Assembly: GCF_947497005.1 (NCBI RefSeq)
Contig: NZ_CANMFF010000004.1
Span: 62,001 to 126,000, forward strand
Length of the DNA: 64,000 bases
Direction of reading: 5' to 3'
Source of the DNA: an uncultured Ruegeria sp.
GTDB taxonomy: Bacteria; Pseudomonadota; Alphaproteobacteria; Rhodobacterales; Rhodobacteraceae
The notes under the pieces were generated by a model, which saw nothing but the letters and a program-made list of their open reading frames with translations, did not search any database and had not been told where the DNA came from. Shown one piece after another: positions 26,191-35,062 of the stretch. Made by a program: the position numbers and the translations under genes. Position 1 is the first letter of the stretch, and the number at the start of each line of letters is the position of its first letter.

Positions 26191-28277
26191 CGACTTCCGC
26201 TACAGGGTTTTTCGGTCGCCTCAATTTGGATGCATTGCCGATTACAGGGCTGATCCAGAACCCCAATGCAAATGAGATCGTTGCCAACACCGCGGCTGCT
26301 GTCGTCATAGTAGGCGTTGTTGTCGTGGTCGGCTTGCTGAGTTGGTTCCGCTTGTGGACGCCGTTATGGCGCGATTGGTTGACGAGTGTCGATCACAAAA
26401 AGATCGGCATCATGTATGTCGTCTTTGCGATCGTGATGCTGGCGCGCGGCGTGTTGGAAGGCGTTGTGATGCGTGCGCAGCAGGCCGCCGGACCGGGCGA
26501 TGGCTTCCTTGAGGCGGAACACTTCGCCGAGCTGTTCAGCACCCATGGCACGATCATGATATTCTTCGTGGCGGTGCCCTTTGTCTTTGGTATCGCAAAC
26601 TATGTTGTGCCCCTGATGATCGGGGCACGGGATGTGGCCTTTCCCCGGCTGAACCAGATCAGCCTGGGCCTGACCGTGTCCGCTGGCATGATGCTGATGG
26701 TGTCGCTGGTGGTGGGGCGGTTTTCGACCGGTGGTTGGACGGCCTATCCGCCTTATACCGGTGCCGCGTTCAATCCGGGCGTTGGGCCGGATTACTGGAT
26801 CTGGGCCATCGTTGTTTCAGGCATTGGAACCACGCTCACCGGCATCAATTTCGCTGTGACAATTTACAAGTTGCGTGCGCCGGGCATGACGTTCATGCGG
26901 CTGCCCATGTATTGCTGGACGATCATCTGCAGTTCGATCCTGATCGTCTTTGCCATGCCGCCGTTAGGCGTTGCTGCACTTATGCTGGCAGCCGATCGCT
27001 ATCTGGATTTCCACTTCTTCACCAACGACCTTGGCGGCAACATGATGAATTATGCCAATCTGTTCTGGCTGTTCGGTCACCCCGAGGTTTATCTGTTGGT
27101 TCTGCCTGCCTACGGTATCTATTCCGAGGTGTTCGCAACCTTTTCGGCCAAACGTCTTTACGGTTACAACTCGCTTGTCATAGCCACGATGTCGATTGCG
27201 GTATTGTCGTTTACGGTCTGGCTGCACCACTTCTTCACCATGGGTCAGAGCGCACTGATCAACGCTGTGTTTGGCATCGCGACGATGTTGATTGCCATCC
27301 CGACCGGTGTGAAGGTCTATGACTGGATGGCGACCCTGTGGCGGGGGCGCATCCGGTTCTCGGTGCCGATGCTCTATGGATTGTCTTTCTTGATGCTGTT
27401 TGTGATCGGCGGGCTTAGCGGTGTGATCCTGGCCAATCCGACCGTGGATTATCAGGTTCACAACACGCTTTTTCTAGTGGCACATTTTCACAACGTTCTG
27501 TTGCCAGGCGTGCTCTTTGGGTTGTTGGCGGCTTATAACTATTGGTTCCCCAAGGCTTTCGGCTTCCGCCTGAGCGAGTTCTGGGGCCGTGTTTCTGTAT
27601 GCCTCTGGACCGGAGGGTTTCTGCTGACCTTCATGCCACTCTATTTCGTCGGGCTCATGGGGATGCCGCGCCGTTCCTTCAGCTATGATGACCCATCCTT
27701 CCGTCCGTTCATGATAGTGGCCATCATCGGAGCGCTGGTGATTACCTGCGCCTTGTTCTCGGTTCTGATCCAACTGTGGGTTAGCATCCGTGACCGCGAT
27801 CAAAGCCGCGTTCCAGTAGGGGATCCATGGGATGGGCGTACATTGGAATGGTCGATCCCGTCGCCGCCGCCGCCCTATAACTTTGCGATTATCCCGCAGG
27901 TTACAGATCGGGATGAATTTGCAGAAGCAAAGGAAAAGGGGGCGGCCTATCCAACGCCTGACGCTTATGAAGATATTGAATTGCCGCGCAATACCGGCAT
28001 CGGCTTTGCCCTATGTGTATTGAGCGGTGTCTGGATGTTCGCGCTTGTCTGGTGGATCTGGTGGCTGGCTGCAGTGATGACCGTTCTGATGATCCTGGCG
28101 GTGATTGTCTGGACCTTCGACGACAGCACTGAGCTTACCATACCGGCGGAGGAAGTGCGTAAGGATCACGAAGCCTGGCTGGCACTGGTTCACAGCGAAA
28201 CGGCTGTGGATCGCGATTTCGAAACGTCACCGGAAAATCGCGGCCTCGCCCGCCCTGACTTGGAGGCGTTCACATGA
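26187..28277 (+). CDS. cyoB: Cytochrome bo-type ubiquinol oxidase subunit I
   Basis: The 696-residue haem-copper oxidase catalytic subunit has about 14-15 transmembrane helices. Haem and CuB ligands are visible: His in STHGTIM, the CuB His and cross-linked Tyr in FGHPEVYLLVLPAYGIYSE, the HH pair in LHHFFTMG, and the two His of LVAHFHN. It reduces O2 to water with electrons from quinol while pumping protons. It overlaps cyoA by 4 bases. Size and extra terminal helices fit CyoB and are longer than CtaD. Confidence 0.95.
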   Translation: MTTSATGFFGRLNLDALPITGLIQNPNANEIVANTAAAVVIVGVVVVVGLLSWFRLWTPLWRDWLTSVDHKKIGIMYVVFAIVMLARGVLEGVVMRAQQAAGPGDGFLEAEHFAELFSTHGTIMIFFVAVPFVFGIANYVVPLMIGARDVAFPRLNQISLGLTVSAGMMLMVSLVVGRFSTGGWTAYPPYTGAAFNPGVGPDYWIWAIVVSGIGTTLTGINFAVTIYKLRAPGMTFMRLPMYCWTIICSSILIVFAMPPLGVAALMLAADRYLDFHFFTNDLGGNMMNYANLFWLFGHPEVYLLVLPAYGIYSEVFATFSAKRLYGYNSLVIATMSIAVLSFTVWLHHFFTMGQSALINAVFGIATMLIAIPTGVKVYDWMATLWRGRIRFSVPMLYGLSFLMLFVIGGLSGVILANPTVDYQVHNTLFLVAHFHNVLLPGVLFGLLAAYNYWFPKAFGFRLSEFWGRVSVCLWTGGFLLTFMPLYFVGLMGMPRRSFSYDDPSFRPFMIVAIIGALVITCALFSVLIQLWVSIRDRDQSRVPVGDPWDGRTLEWSIPSPPPPYNFAIIPQVTDRDEFAEAKEKGAAYPTPDAYEDIELPRNTGIGFALCVLSGVWMFALVWWIWWLAAVMTVLMILAVIVWTFDDSTELTIPAEEVRKDHEAWLALVHSETAVDRDFETSPENRGLARPDLEAFT

Positions 28278-28906
28278 AGCGCGCGCCGACCCACAGTTAC
28301 CCCGGAATCAATCTGGGGGAACGCCACGCCAGTGCGGACAAGGCCGCCGAAGTTGTCACATTCGGCTTCTGGGTCTTTTTGATGAGCGATCTGGTCTATT
28401 TCGGCCTGATGTTCGCGATCTATATCACGATGATCGATGCACAAGCGGGGGGGCCTGGCCCGCACGAGCTGTTTGATCTGAAAAGCATCTTTGCACAGAC
28501 ACTTATCCTTCTGACCAGCAGCCTGACGGTCGGCCTTGCCATGCTGGCGCTGAAATACAATCTGCCGCGCGGCCGCATTGTCTTGTGGTTTGGCGTCACT
28601 CTTGTACTGGGGATCAGCTTTCTGGTGCTTGAAGTGCGTGACTTCATGGCGATGGCGGAAAAAGGCGGCATCCCGCAACGCAGTGGATTCTTGTCGGCAT
28701 TCTTTGGGCTGGTCCCGCTGCATGGTTTGCACGTCGCAGCCGGATGCCTGTGGTTGATCGTTCTGGGTATCCAACTGCGCGTGAAGGGGATGACGGATGT
28801 TGTGATCTCACGCGTGGTGCGGCTGGCACTGTTTTGGCATTTTCTCGACCTGATCTGGATCGGGATCATCACCATCGTCTATTTCGGAGGTCTGACCTAT
28901 GGATAA
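28274..28906 (+). CDS. cyoC: Cytochrome bo-type ubiquinol oxidase subunit III
   Basis: A 210-residue protein with five transmembrane helices of the COX3 family (VVTFGFWVFLMSDLVYFGLMF near the start, LVPLHGLHVAAGCLW in the middle, LFWHFLDLIWIGIITIVYF at the end). It overlaps cyoB by 4 bases and cyoD by 8, so it is strictly coupled to the oxidase operon. Its role is structural, stabilising subunit I. Confidence 0.93.
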   Translation: MKRAPTHSYPGINLGERHASADKAAEVVTFGFWVFLMSDLVYFGLMFAIYITMIDAQAGGPGPHELFDLKSIFAQTLILLTSSLTVGLAMLALKYNLPRGRIVLWFGVTLVLGISFLVLEVRDFMAMAEKGGIPQRSGFLSAFFGLVPLHGLHVAAGCLWLIVLGIQLRVKGMTDVVISRVVRLALFWHFLDLIWIGIITIVYFGGLTYG

Positions 28907-29225
28907 GCGCTCTGAAATGCACCGTCGCGAGCGTCGCCGCTATGTGATCGGATACGGTGGTTCGCTTTTGCTGACTCTGACGACGTTTGCTGTGGCTTAT
29001 CTGTTCGGGATCGAAACGCCCGGTGTTTACCTGACAATCGGGTTGCTTGGGCTGGCGCAGCTTGTTTTGCAGCTCGTTTACTTTCTGCATATTGATCGTC
29101 GACGCAGCAGCCGCGAAGATCTGCATCTGGTTCTTTTCTCCACCATGGTTCTGTTGATCATGATCCTTGGCACAATCTGGGTGTTGGGCAATTTGGCAAT
29201 GCGAATGCACATGCACGTGATGTGA
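28899..29225 (+). CDS. cyoD: Cytochrome bo-type ubiquinol oxidase subunit IV
   Basis: A 108-residue protein with three transmembrane helices, the CyoD/COX4_pro fold (LTTFAVAYLFGI, LLGLAQLVLQLVYFLHI, MVLLIMILGTIWVLGNL). Last oxidase gene; no cyoE haem O synthase follows, so that step must be encoded elsewhere. The next gene is an EmrA-like adaptor 34 bases downstream on the same strand, possibly co-transcribed. Confidence 0.9.
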   Translation: MDKRSEMHRRERRRYVIGYGGSLLLTLTTFAVAYLFGIETPGVYLTIGLLGLAQLVLQLVYFLHIDRRRSSREDLHLVLFSTMVLLIMILGTIWVLGNLAMRMHMHVM

Positions 29226-29259
29226 CGTGCGGGTGCTACAGGCAGAAAGGAATGCGGGA

Positions 29260-30243
29260 ATGAAACCTCTCAAAACCGCTGCGGTGGCCATGATGCTTGC
29301 AGCTATAGCGGTCGGGCTTGTTCTGTTCTGGCGACATGAGGAGCGGTATCCATCCACTCAGGATGCATATGTGGGTGCGAACATCATTTATGTGGCGGCC
29401 CAGGTAACAGGTCAGGTGGCTGATGTGCATGTGATGGAAAACCAGCCCGTGAAAAACGGTGACCTGCTTTTCACAATTGATGATAGGCAATTCAAGGCCT
29501 CTGTGGACGAGGCCAATGCCAATTTGGACAGTGCCGTTCAACAGGCCAAGTCGTATTCCACACAGATTACTGCAGCTGAAGCGTCAGTAGAAAGCGCACA
29601 ATCCGCTTATAATACCGCGAACAAAAACCTCGAGCGTGCCAAGGCATTGTTTGCAGCAGGCGATGTCGCACAAGTGTCGCTGGATCAGACGACATCCGAG
29701 TATGCGCAAGCTTCTGCGAGGTTGACGACCAGTCAATCCGGCCTGCTGGCACTGCAAAGCGGGCTGGAGGCGAAACAGGACGATATCCTGTCATCAAAGG
29801 CGCAGCTAGAAATTGCGAAAACCAACCTTGCCTGGACCAAGATCTATGCTGCGGCGGACGGATGGATTGCCAATCTGACCCTTCGCCCTGGATCATCAAT
29901 GTCAGCTAACGCCCCACAGTTCTCGATTGTCGAGTCGTCTGATTGGTGGGTGGACGCCAATTTCAAAGAAACAGCTTTGGCGCGCATTCGCCCAGGTCAA
30001 CCCGTTACTGTTCTGGTCGATATGTTGCCGGGATCAACTCTGACCGGCAAGGTGGCCTCGATCGGGCGAGGGTCGGGAGACACGTTTTCTTTACTGCCAT
30101 CGGAAAATGCCAGCGGGAACTGGGTCAAGGTCACCCGGCGATTTCCCGTAAGGATCGAGCTTGATCCGACCGATGCACCCTTACGTGTCGGAGGCAGCAG
30201 CAAAGTGGTGGTGGATACAACAGGCCCGGCGGATGGCAGATGA
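29260..30243 (+). CDS. EmrA/HlyD-family membrane fusion protein
   Basis: About 327 residues. The ATG at 29260 has AAGGA 8 bases upstream; an upstream GTG at 29227 is less likely. An N-terminal anchor helix (about 5-22) is followed by a biotinyl-lipoyl-like half (VAAQVTGQVADVHVMENQPVKNGDLL), a coiled-coil hairpin (about 80-195, Ala/Gln/Ser-rich), and a beta-barrel ending in a membrane-proximal domain. It would bridge the following MFS pump to an outer-membrane channel. It overlaps the MFS gene by 4 bases. Drug or fatty-acid-type efflux is likely; substrate unknown. Confidence 0.88.
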   Translation: MKPLKTAAVAMMLAAIAVGLVLFWRHEERYPSTQDAYVGANIIYVAAQVTGQVADVHVMENQPVKNGDLLFTIDDRQFKASVDEANANLDSAVQQAKSYSTQITAAEASVESAQSAYNTANKNLERAKALFAAGDVAQVSLDQTTSEYAQASARLTTSQSGLLALQSGLEAKQDDILSSKAQLEIAKTNLAWTKIYAAADGWIANLTLRPGSSMSANAPQFSIVESSDWWVDANFKETALARIRPGQPVTVLVDMLPGSTLTGKVASIGRGSGDTFSLLPSENASGNWVKVTRRFPVRIELDPTDAPLRVGGSSKVVVDTTGPADGR

Positions 30244-31763
30244 CTTCTGCGGCGACCAGCCATGTGAATCCGGTGATCGTGATCGCCGTGGTTCTTAGCG
30301 CCATATTGGAAGTCTTGGACAGTACAATCGTCAATGTAGCTTTGCCGCATATTCAGGCCGCATTTGGCGCGACGACCGATCAGGCGACATGGATTTTGAC
30401 CAGCTATATCGTCTCGGCCGTAGTCATCATGCCGTTGACAGGGTTTGTCGCCCGGCGCGTTGGTCGCCGACGGTTAATCCTGACTGCGGTGACAGGTTTT
30501 ACCATCATGTCTGTGATGTGCGGCCTGTCCTGGAGCCTTGAAGTAATCGTTGCCTTTCGGCTGGCTCAGGGAATGTTCGGGGCCTTTTTGATCCCATTAT
30601 CGCAATCCATTCTGTTTGATGCCTTCCCCCGGGAAAAACGCGGGCAAGCAATGGCAATTTTTGGCTTGGGCGTGGTGGTGGCTCCGGTTCTGGGGCCAAC
30701 GGTTGGCGCAATCCTGACCGAGTATTTTTCCTGGCGGATGGTCTTCTTTGTCAATCTTCCCGTGGCTGCCCTGGCGTTGTTATTGCTGGCCGGAGAATTG
30801 CCGGACGACAAAACCGAGGATGTACGGATCGATTGGAAAGGTCTTGCTTTGTTGGCTCTTGGGATCGGGTGCCTGCAATTTGTTCTGGATCAGGGCGAAA
30901 CCATGGATTGGCTTTCGTCCCGCGCCATCCAGGTGTCTGTGATCGCGTCGGTTCTGGGGGCACTAGGGTTTGTCTTTCACGCACTGACCTCTCGAAACTC
31001 AGTCGTGGACCTGCGCCTGTTCGGCGATCGAAACTTTGCCCTTTGCAACCTGATCATTGCGGGTTTTGCTGTTTCTCTGTTCGGCGGCATCGCGATTTTG
31101 CCGACTCTAGTCCAAAGCCTTTTGGACTTTCCTGTTATTGCCTCGGGCCATCTGTTCATTCCGCGTGGTCTGACCGCAGGATTGTCCATGGTCCTGACCG
31201 GTGCGGTACTGGTCAACCGCTTTGATCCGCGTCTGTTGGCGGGTATCGGCCTGTTGCTGACAGCGATCGGGAATTTCATGATGGGTGCCATCAATCTCAA
31301 CGCCGGTTTTTGGGAGCTGGCGTGGCCGGGCGCGATCAGTGGTCTGGGAATGGGTCTGGTGTTTGTGCCCATGTCGATATTGGCGTTCGAAAGTATCAGC
31401 AAAGATCGGCAGGACGAAGCCTCCGGCCTGTTCAACGTGACGCGGCAACTGGGTTCGTCGGTTGGAATCTCGCTGGTTGGTACATGGGTTGTGCGTGGCT
31501 TGCAGACCAATACGGCGGTGCTCAGCCAAAATGTAACGCCATATAATCCCGCGGCGCAGGAATATCTGAGCCCACTCGGCCTTGCGCCCGATAGCGCCGA
31601 GGGTGCAGCAATTCTGGGGCAGGAAATCATGAGGCAAGCAGAGATGATTTCCTATCTGACCGTTTTCAACAATCTGGGTTTGTTGGCCTTGGCAACAATT
31701 CCATTGCTTTTCTTTTGTCACGCCCCGAAGCCCGGATCACATACTGCTGCCCACGTGCACTAG
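30240..31763 (+). CDS. DHA2-family MFS efflux transporter (EmrB-like)
   Basis: A 507-residue protein with about 14 transmembrane helices. It has motif LDSTIVNVALPHIQAAFGA (about 23-41) and the motif A region FVARRVGRRRL, typical of the EmrB/QacA (DHA2) family. Translational coupling to the EmrA-like gene supports a proton-driven tripartite pump. It ends overlapping by a few bases the convergent fluoride channel gene. The TolC partner is not next to it. Confidence 0.9.
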   Translation: MTSAATSHVNPVIVIAVVLSAILEVLDSTIVNVALPHIQAAFGATTDQATWILTSYIVSAVVIMPLTGFVARRVGRRRLILTAVTGFTIMSVMCGLSWSLEVIVAFRLAQGMFGAFLIPLSQSILFDAFPREKRGQAMAIFGLGVVVAPVLGPTVGAILTEYFSWRMVFFVNLPVAALALLLLAGELPDDKTEDVRIDWKGLALLALGIGCLQFVLDQGETMDWLSSRAIQVSVIASVLGALGFVFHALTSRNSVVDLRLFGDRNFALCNLIIAGFAVSLFGGIAILPTLVQSLLDFPVIASGHLFIPRGLTAGLSMVLTGAVLVNRFDPRLLAGIGLLLTAIGNFMMGAINLNAGFWELAWPGAISGLGMGLVFVPMSILAFESISKDRQDEASGLFNVTRQLGSSVGISLVGTWVVRGLQTNTAVLSQNVTPYNPAAQEYLSPLGLAPDSAEGAAILGQEIMRQAEMISYLTVFNNLGLLALATIPLLFFCHAPKPGSHTAAHVH

Positions 31764-32122
31764 CGCATCAGGGTCAGACCAAACCACAAAGCAAACCAGC
31801 ATAGGGCCAAGCTGATCAGGATATTGCCAGCCGCCAGAACCAGAGTGCGCTCGCGTCGAAGTTCAAGGGATTGATAGGCAAAGCTGGAGAAAGTGGTAAA
31901 CCCGCCGCAGAAACCAAACACCAGTCGTCTTTGGTCCTCGGGTATGTCTACAGGACCACCTAGGTATCCAATCCAGAGCCCAAGTAGCAGGCTGCCCAAC
32001 ACGTTCACGATCAGGGTTGATAAGGGTAGGTCATGTCGGATTGTCAACGCCAGCCAGTGCCGCAAAACAGCCCCCAGACCTCCACCCAGTCCGAACATCG
32101 CATGAAGGTAAAGGTCATTCAT
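31760..32122 (-). CDS. crcB: Fluoride channel Fluc/CrcB, second paralogue
   Basis: A 120-residue four-helix channel with the GGFTTFSSF break-helix motif, including the phenylalanine and Thr/Ser residues that line fluoride pores, and an N-terminal GLGGGLGAVLRHWL motif. It exports fluoride from the cytoplasm. Its start overlaps the stop of the first crcB (ATGA). Tandem unequal copies usually form a heterodimer of opposite-topology subunits. Confidence 0.93.
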   Translation of the reverse strand: MNDLYLHAMFGLGGGLGAVLRHWLALTIRHDLPLSTLIVNVLGSLLLGLWIGYLGGPVDIPEDQRRLVFGFCGGFTTFSSFAYQSLELRRERTLVLAAGNILISLALCWFALWFGLTLMR

Positions 32123-32487
32123 GACGATGACCTTTCAGAATGAAAAAAGTGCCCTACCTTCTCTCCGACCAGCGCCGCGCCAAGGCCAAAGGTGATTTCC
32201 AACCCGACAGCAAGAGGGATGATCCACAGATCGCTTTCGGCAAAACGTTCCAGATCAGCCACAAAAGACGAAAAGGTCGACAGCCCGCCACAAAACCCAA
32301 CTGCGCCCAGATGCAGCACATGAGCGTGCACCTTGTGACGCACTGAATACAACCACCCGAGCACAAAACAGGCCGCCACGTTGATGCCGAAGGTTGAGGT
32401 GAGGAAGGCGACACCGGGAATTTCAAGCGATAACGCTTCTCGCAACAATGACCCAAGAGCTCCGCCCACAAAGACGGCAAGAAACAT
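32119..32487 (-). CDS. crcB: Fluoride channel Fluc/CrcB, first paralogue
   Basis: About 122 residues from ATG 32487 (MFLAVFVGGALGSLLREAL); a TTG at 32530-32532 would add 15 polar residues without a ribosome site. It has GGLSTFSSF in helix 3, as in all Fluc channels. The charge pattern differs from its partner, fitting antiparallel pairing. I looked for a fluoride riboswitch upstream and did not find its conserved core. Confidence 0.9.
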   Translation of the reverse strand: MFLAVFVGGALGSLLREALSLEIPGVAFLTSTFGINVAACFVLGWLYSVRHKVHAHVLHLGAVGFCGGLSTFSSFVADLERFAESDLWIIPLAVGLEITFGLGAALVGEKVGHFFHSERSSS

Positions 32488-32737
32488 AAGGCTCTTTCGG
32501 TCGCGCCGGGGTTGGGAATGCGTCTTTACCAAGAGTGGGCCTATCGTTTTCTGGTATGCGTGGCATACTCACTGGCGGTGCCCGGTTCAACCGGCGAGCG
32601 ACCGTAACACGGTTTCACGTTTTCGTCCCTGAGTGGATTAATTCTCTCAAAAGCTTGCAATCAAAATTCAATCTGTTTCACGTTGGGCGCAATTGGCAAG
32701 GCAAATCAGCCGGGCAGAAACATGAGGAGACCGGAAC

Positions 32738-34318
32738 ATGATTGTACGCAGGGTTTACTATTTTCTAAGCTGCGTTTGCCTGCCACTCGTCTTGCTTTTG
32801 GGGTTCTTTTGGCCCCCTCTGCATTGGCTTTTGGTCGTTTTGGTGCCTTACGCAGTCATCGGTCTCTATGACATTCTGACTTCAAAGCACAATGTGCTGA
32901 ACAACTATCCGGTTTTGGGACATTTTCGGTACATGCTGGAATTTGTCAGCCCGGAAATTCGGCAGTACTTCGTGGAAACCAATGAAAGTGGCCGACCTTA
33001 CAACCGGATCATACGCGGGCTGGTTTATTCCCGTGCGAAAGGTCAGGTGGACACGCAGGCCTTCGGGACGCAATACGACATAACCGAGGTTGGTTATCAC
33101 CGTGCAAATCACTCATTGGCGCCCAAACACGTAGACAAAAGCGAAGATCGCGTGACGTTGGGTGGTCCACAATGCGAACAACCCTACAATGCCTCGCGCC
33201 TCAATGTGTCGGCCATGAGCTTCGGCGCGCTTAGTGCAAACGCCATCCGCGCGCTAAATGGCGGAGCCAAGGATGGGGCGTTCGCCCACAACACTGGAGA
33301 AGGTGGCTTGTCTCCGCACCATCTGGCCGAAGGCGGTGATATCATCTGGCAAATCGGGACAGGCTATTTCGGATGCCGCACCCCTGAAGGTGGGTTTGAC
33401 AAGGATAAGTTTGCCGAAAAGGCGACAAAGGATGTGGTGAAGGCGATTGAGATCAAGCTGTCACAGGGTGCGAAGCCCGCTCATGGCGGCGTTCTGCCCG
33501 CTGCCAAAGTCGATGCCGAGATCGCTGAAATTCGCGGCGTGCCCGAGCATCAGGATGTGATCTCACCCCCCACTCATAGTGCCTTTGAGGGGCCCACAGG
33601 TCTGATGCATTTCGTTCAACATCTACGTGAAATGTCTGGCGGTAAACCCGTCGGTTTCAAGCTGTGTATTGGTTATCCGTCCGAGTTTATGGCAATCTGC
33701 AAGGCGATGCTCGAAACAGGAATATTGCCGGATTTCATCACCATTGACGGATCAGAAGGCGGTACAGGTGCCGCCCCTGTCGAGTTTACAAACCGTTTGG
33801 GTATGCCCGTGAACGAGGCGTTGATTTTTGCAAATAACTGTCTGCGGGGCGTTGGGCTGCGTGACAAGATCCGGATAATCTGTGCGGGCAAAGTGGCGAC
33901 CGGATACGACATGGTCGAGAAGTTTGCGCTTGGTGCAGATATGTGCAACGCGGCGCGCGCAATGATGTTTGCGGTCGGCTGTATTCAGGCCTTGCACTGC
34001 AACACAAATCGCTGCCCGTCCGGGGTGGCTACCCAAGATCCAGTTCGTGGACGCGCCGTGAACGTCCCGCAAAAGCGCCAGCGCGTTCACCGCTATCACG
34101 ACGCAACGCTCGAAAGCTTCCGCGAACTTTTGGGTGCGATGGGCAAGGAAAAGGTTTCCGAACTGCATCCACGTGACATTTTGCGCCGCACTGCGGACGA
34201 GCATGAACGTACCTATGGTGAGCTTTATACCTATCTGGAGGATGGTGCGTTGCTGGTGGATGACACCCCGGAGGAATTCGCAGCGGATTGGAATCGAGCT
34301 TCGGCGGCCCACTTCTGA
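32738..34318 (+). CDS. Membrane-anchored FMN-binding glutamate-synthase-like protein
   Basis: The 526-residue protein has two hydrophobic helices at the N-terminus (about 5-45), then the FMN-binding synthase domain of glutamate synthase (about 130-480): SAMSFGALSANAIRALNGGA, HNTGEGGLSPHH, GAKPAHGGVLPAAK and DGSEGGTGAAP. The iron-sulphur cysteines are C-x5-C-x4-C (CIQALHCNTNRC), as in the GltB 3Fe-4S cluster. It lacks the glutaminase domain and has no GltD partner here, so it belongs to the stand-alone GltB2-like family whose substrate is not established. An AGGAG ribosome site is upstream. Confidence 0.88.
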   Translation: MIVRRVYYFLSCVCLPLVLLLGFFWPPLHWLLVVLVPYAVIGLYDILTSKHNVLNNYPVLGHFRYMLEFVSPEIRQYFVETNESGRPYNRIIRGLVYSRAKGQVDTQAFGTQYDITEVGYHRANHSLAPKHVDKSEDRVTLGGPQCEQPYNASRLNVSAMSFGALSANAIRALNGGAKDGAFAHNTGEGGLSPHHLAEGGDIIWQIGTGYFGCRTPEGGFDKDKFAEKATKDVVKAIEIKLSQGAKPAHGGVLPAAKVDAEIAEIRGVPEHQDVISPPTHSAFEGPTGLMHFVQHLREMSGGKPVGFKLCIGYPSEFMAICKAMLETGILPDFITIDGSEGGTGAAPVEFTNRLGMPVNEALIFANNCLRGVGLRDKIRIICAGKVATGYDMVEKFALGADMCNAARAMMFAVGCIQALHCNTNRCPSGVATQDPVRGRAVNVPQKRQRVHRYHDATLESFRELLGAMGKEKVSELHPRDILRRTADEHERTYGELYTYLEDGALLVDDTPEEFAADWNRASAAHF

Positions 34319-34405
34319 GACATTGTCCAGAATGCAACATGCTTGGCTGACGAAAGGAATGCGTGTGCCGTCGTGCACTCCCGCCGCTGTGACATGAGGC
34401 TACAT

Positions 34406-35062
34406 TTAACTGGGGTTGGATCTCGGATTGCTGGCTACATGCGTGTTGATCTTGCGAATACTCCATTCAACAGCATCGCGCATGGCGCGTCCCAAGGCTA
34501 AATCAAACGCTTCGACAAGATCGGATGTCTGCTCACTCTTCGCCACAACGTTTTCCTGGAACGAGCTTGAGGCAATAATCTTGTCTTCGTATTCGTCGAT
34601 GACCTTGATGTTCATGCGTACTTCGATACGGACCTTGTTTCCGTTCTCGGGGTCCGCGACAACAATGCCCTGAAACTCGCGCAGGTCCGGTGCGATCACA
34701 TAATCGGCGCGCAGGCCAACCGTTGACCGACCGACTGCAGCAACTTTGCCAGAATTCTCATAGCTTTCGACCAACAGCGTCTGAACGATCAAAGGCGCGC
34801 GATCCACCCAGCGGGCGCGCGGCAAATACTGAACCTGCAACGGGGTCGGCTGAACGGCGATCTGATCCGTGTTCACTGCGGCGGTCGCAGATGGTTCCTC
34901 GACAACGATCTGTTTCTGTATTCGGGGCAGTGCAGACGAGAATGTGCTCTTTGGCGTCAGCAGATACAGATCGTTGGGTTTTGCCGCTTGCTTTAGTGTG
35001 CCCAGACCGGCGCATCCGCCGATCAATGCAACCATCAGTATTGCAAATGCAGGCTTGATCAT
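34406..35062 (-). CDS. PqiC-like/ABC-type transport auxiliary lipoprotein
   Basis: A 218-residue lipoprotein with a signal peptide and lipobox (LIGGC, Cys17), then an ABC-transport auxiliary domain (DUF330/PqiC type) with DLYLLTPKS and QYLPRARWVDRAPLIVQTLL. It is the last gene of an MCE lipid-transport operon and overlaps the MCE gene by 4 bases. It probably forms the outer-membrane side of the lipid shuttle. Confidence 0.85.
   Translation of the reverse strand: MIKPAFAILMVALIGGCAGLGTLKQAAKPNDLYLLTPKSTFSSALPRIQKQIVVEEPSATAAVNTDQIAVQPTPLQVQYLPRARWVDRAPLIVQTLLVESYENSGKVAAVGRSTVGLRADYVIAPDLREFQGIVVADPENGNKVRIEVRMNIKVIDEYEDKIIASSSFQENVVAKSEQTSDLVEAFDLALGRAMRDAVEWSIRKINTHVASNPRSNPS

Noticed and set aside
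25231..28277. Reading the oxidase as a cytochrome c oxidase (coxBA)
   Set aside because: Subunit II lacks the CuA cysteines and subunit I has the longer CyoB form, so it is a quinol oxidase.
32488..32737. Possible fluoride riboswitch upstream of the tandem crcB genes
   Set aside because: I read the minus-strand leader and did not find the conserved GGCGATGG and GCTGATGGC cores of the crcB motif.
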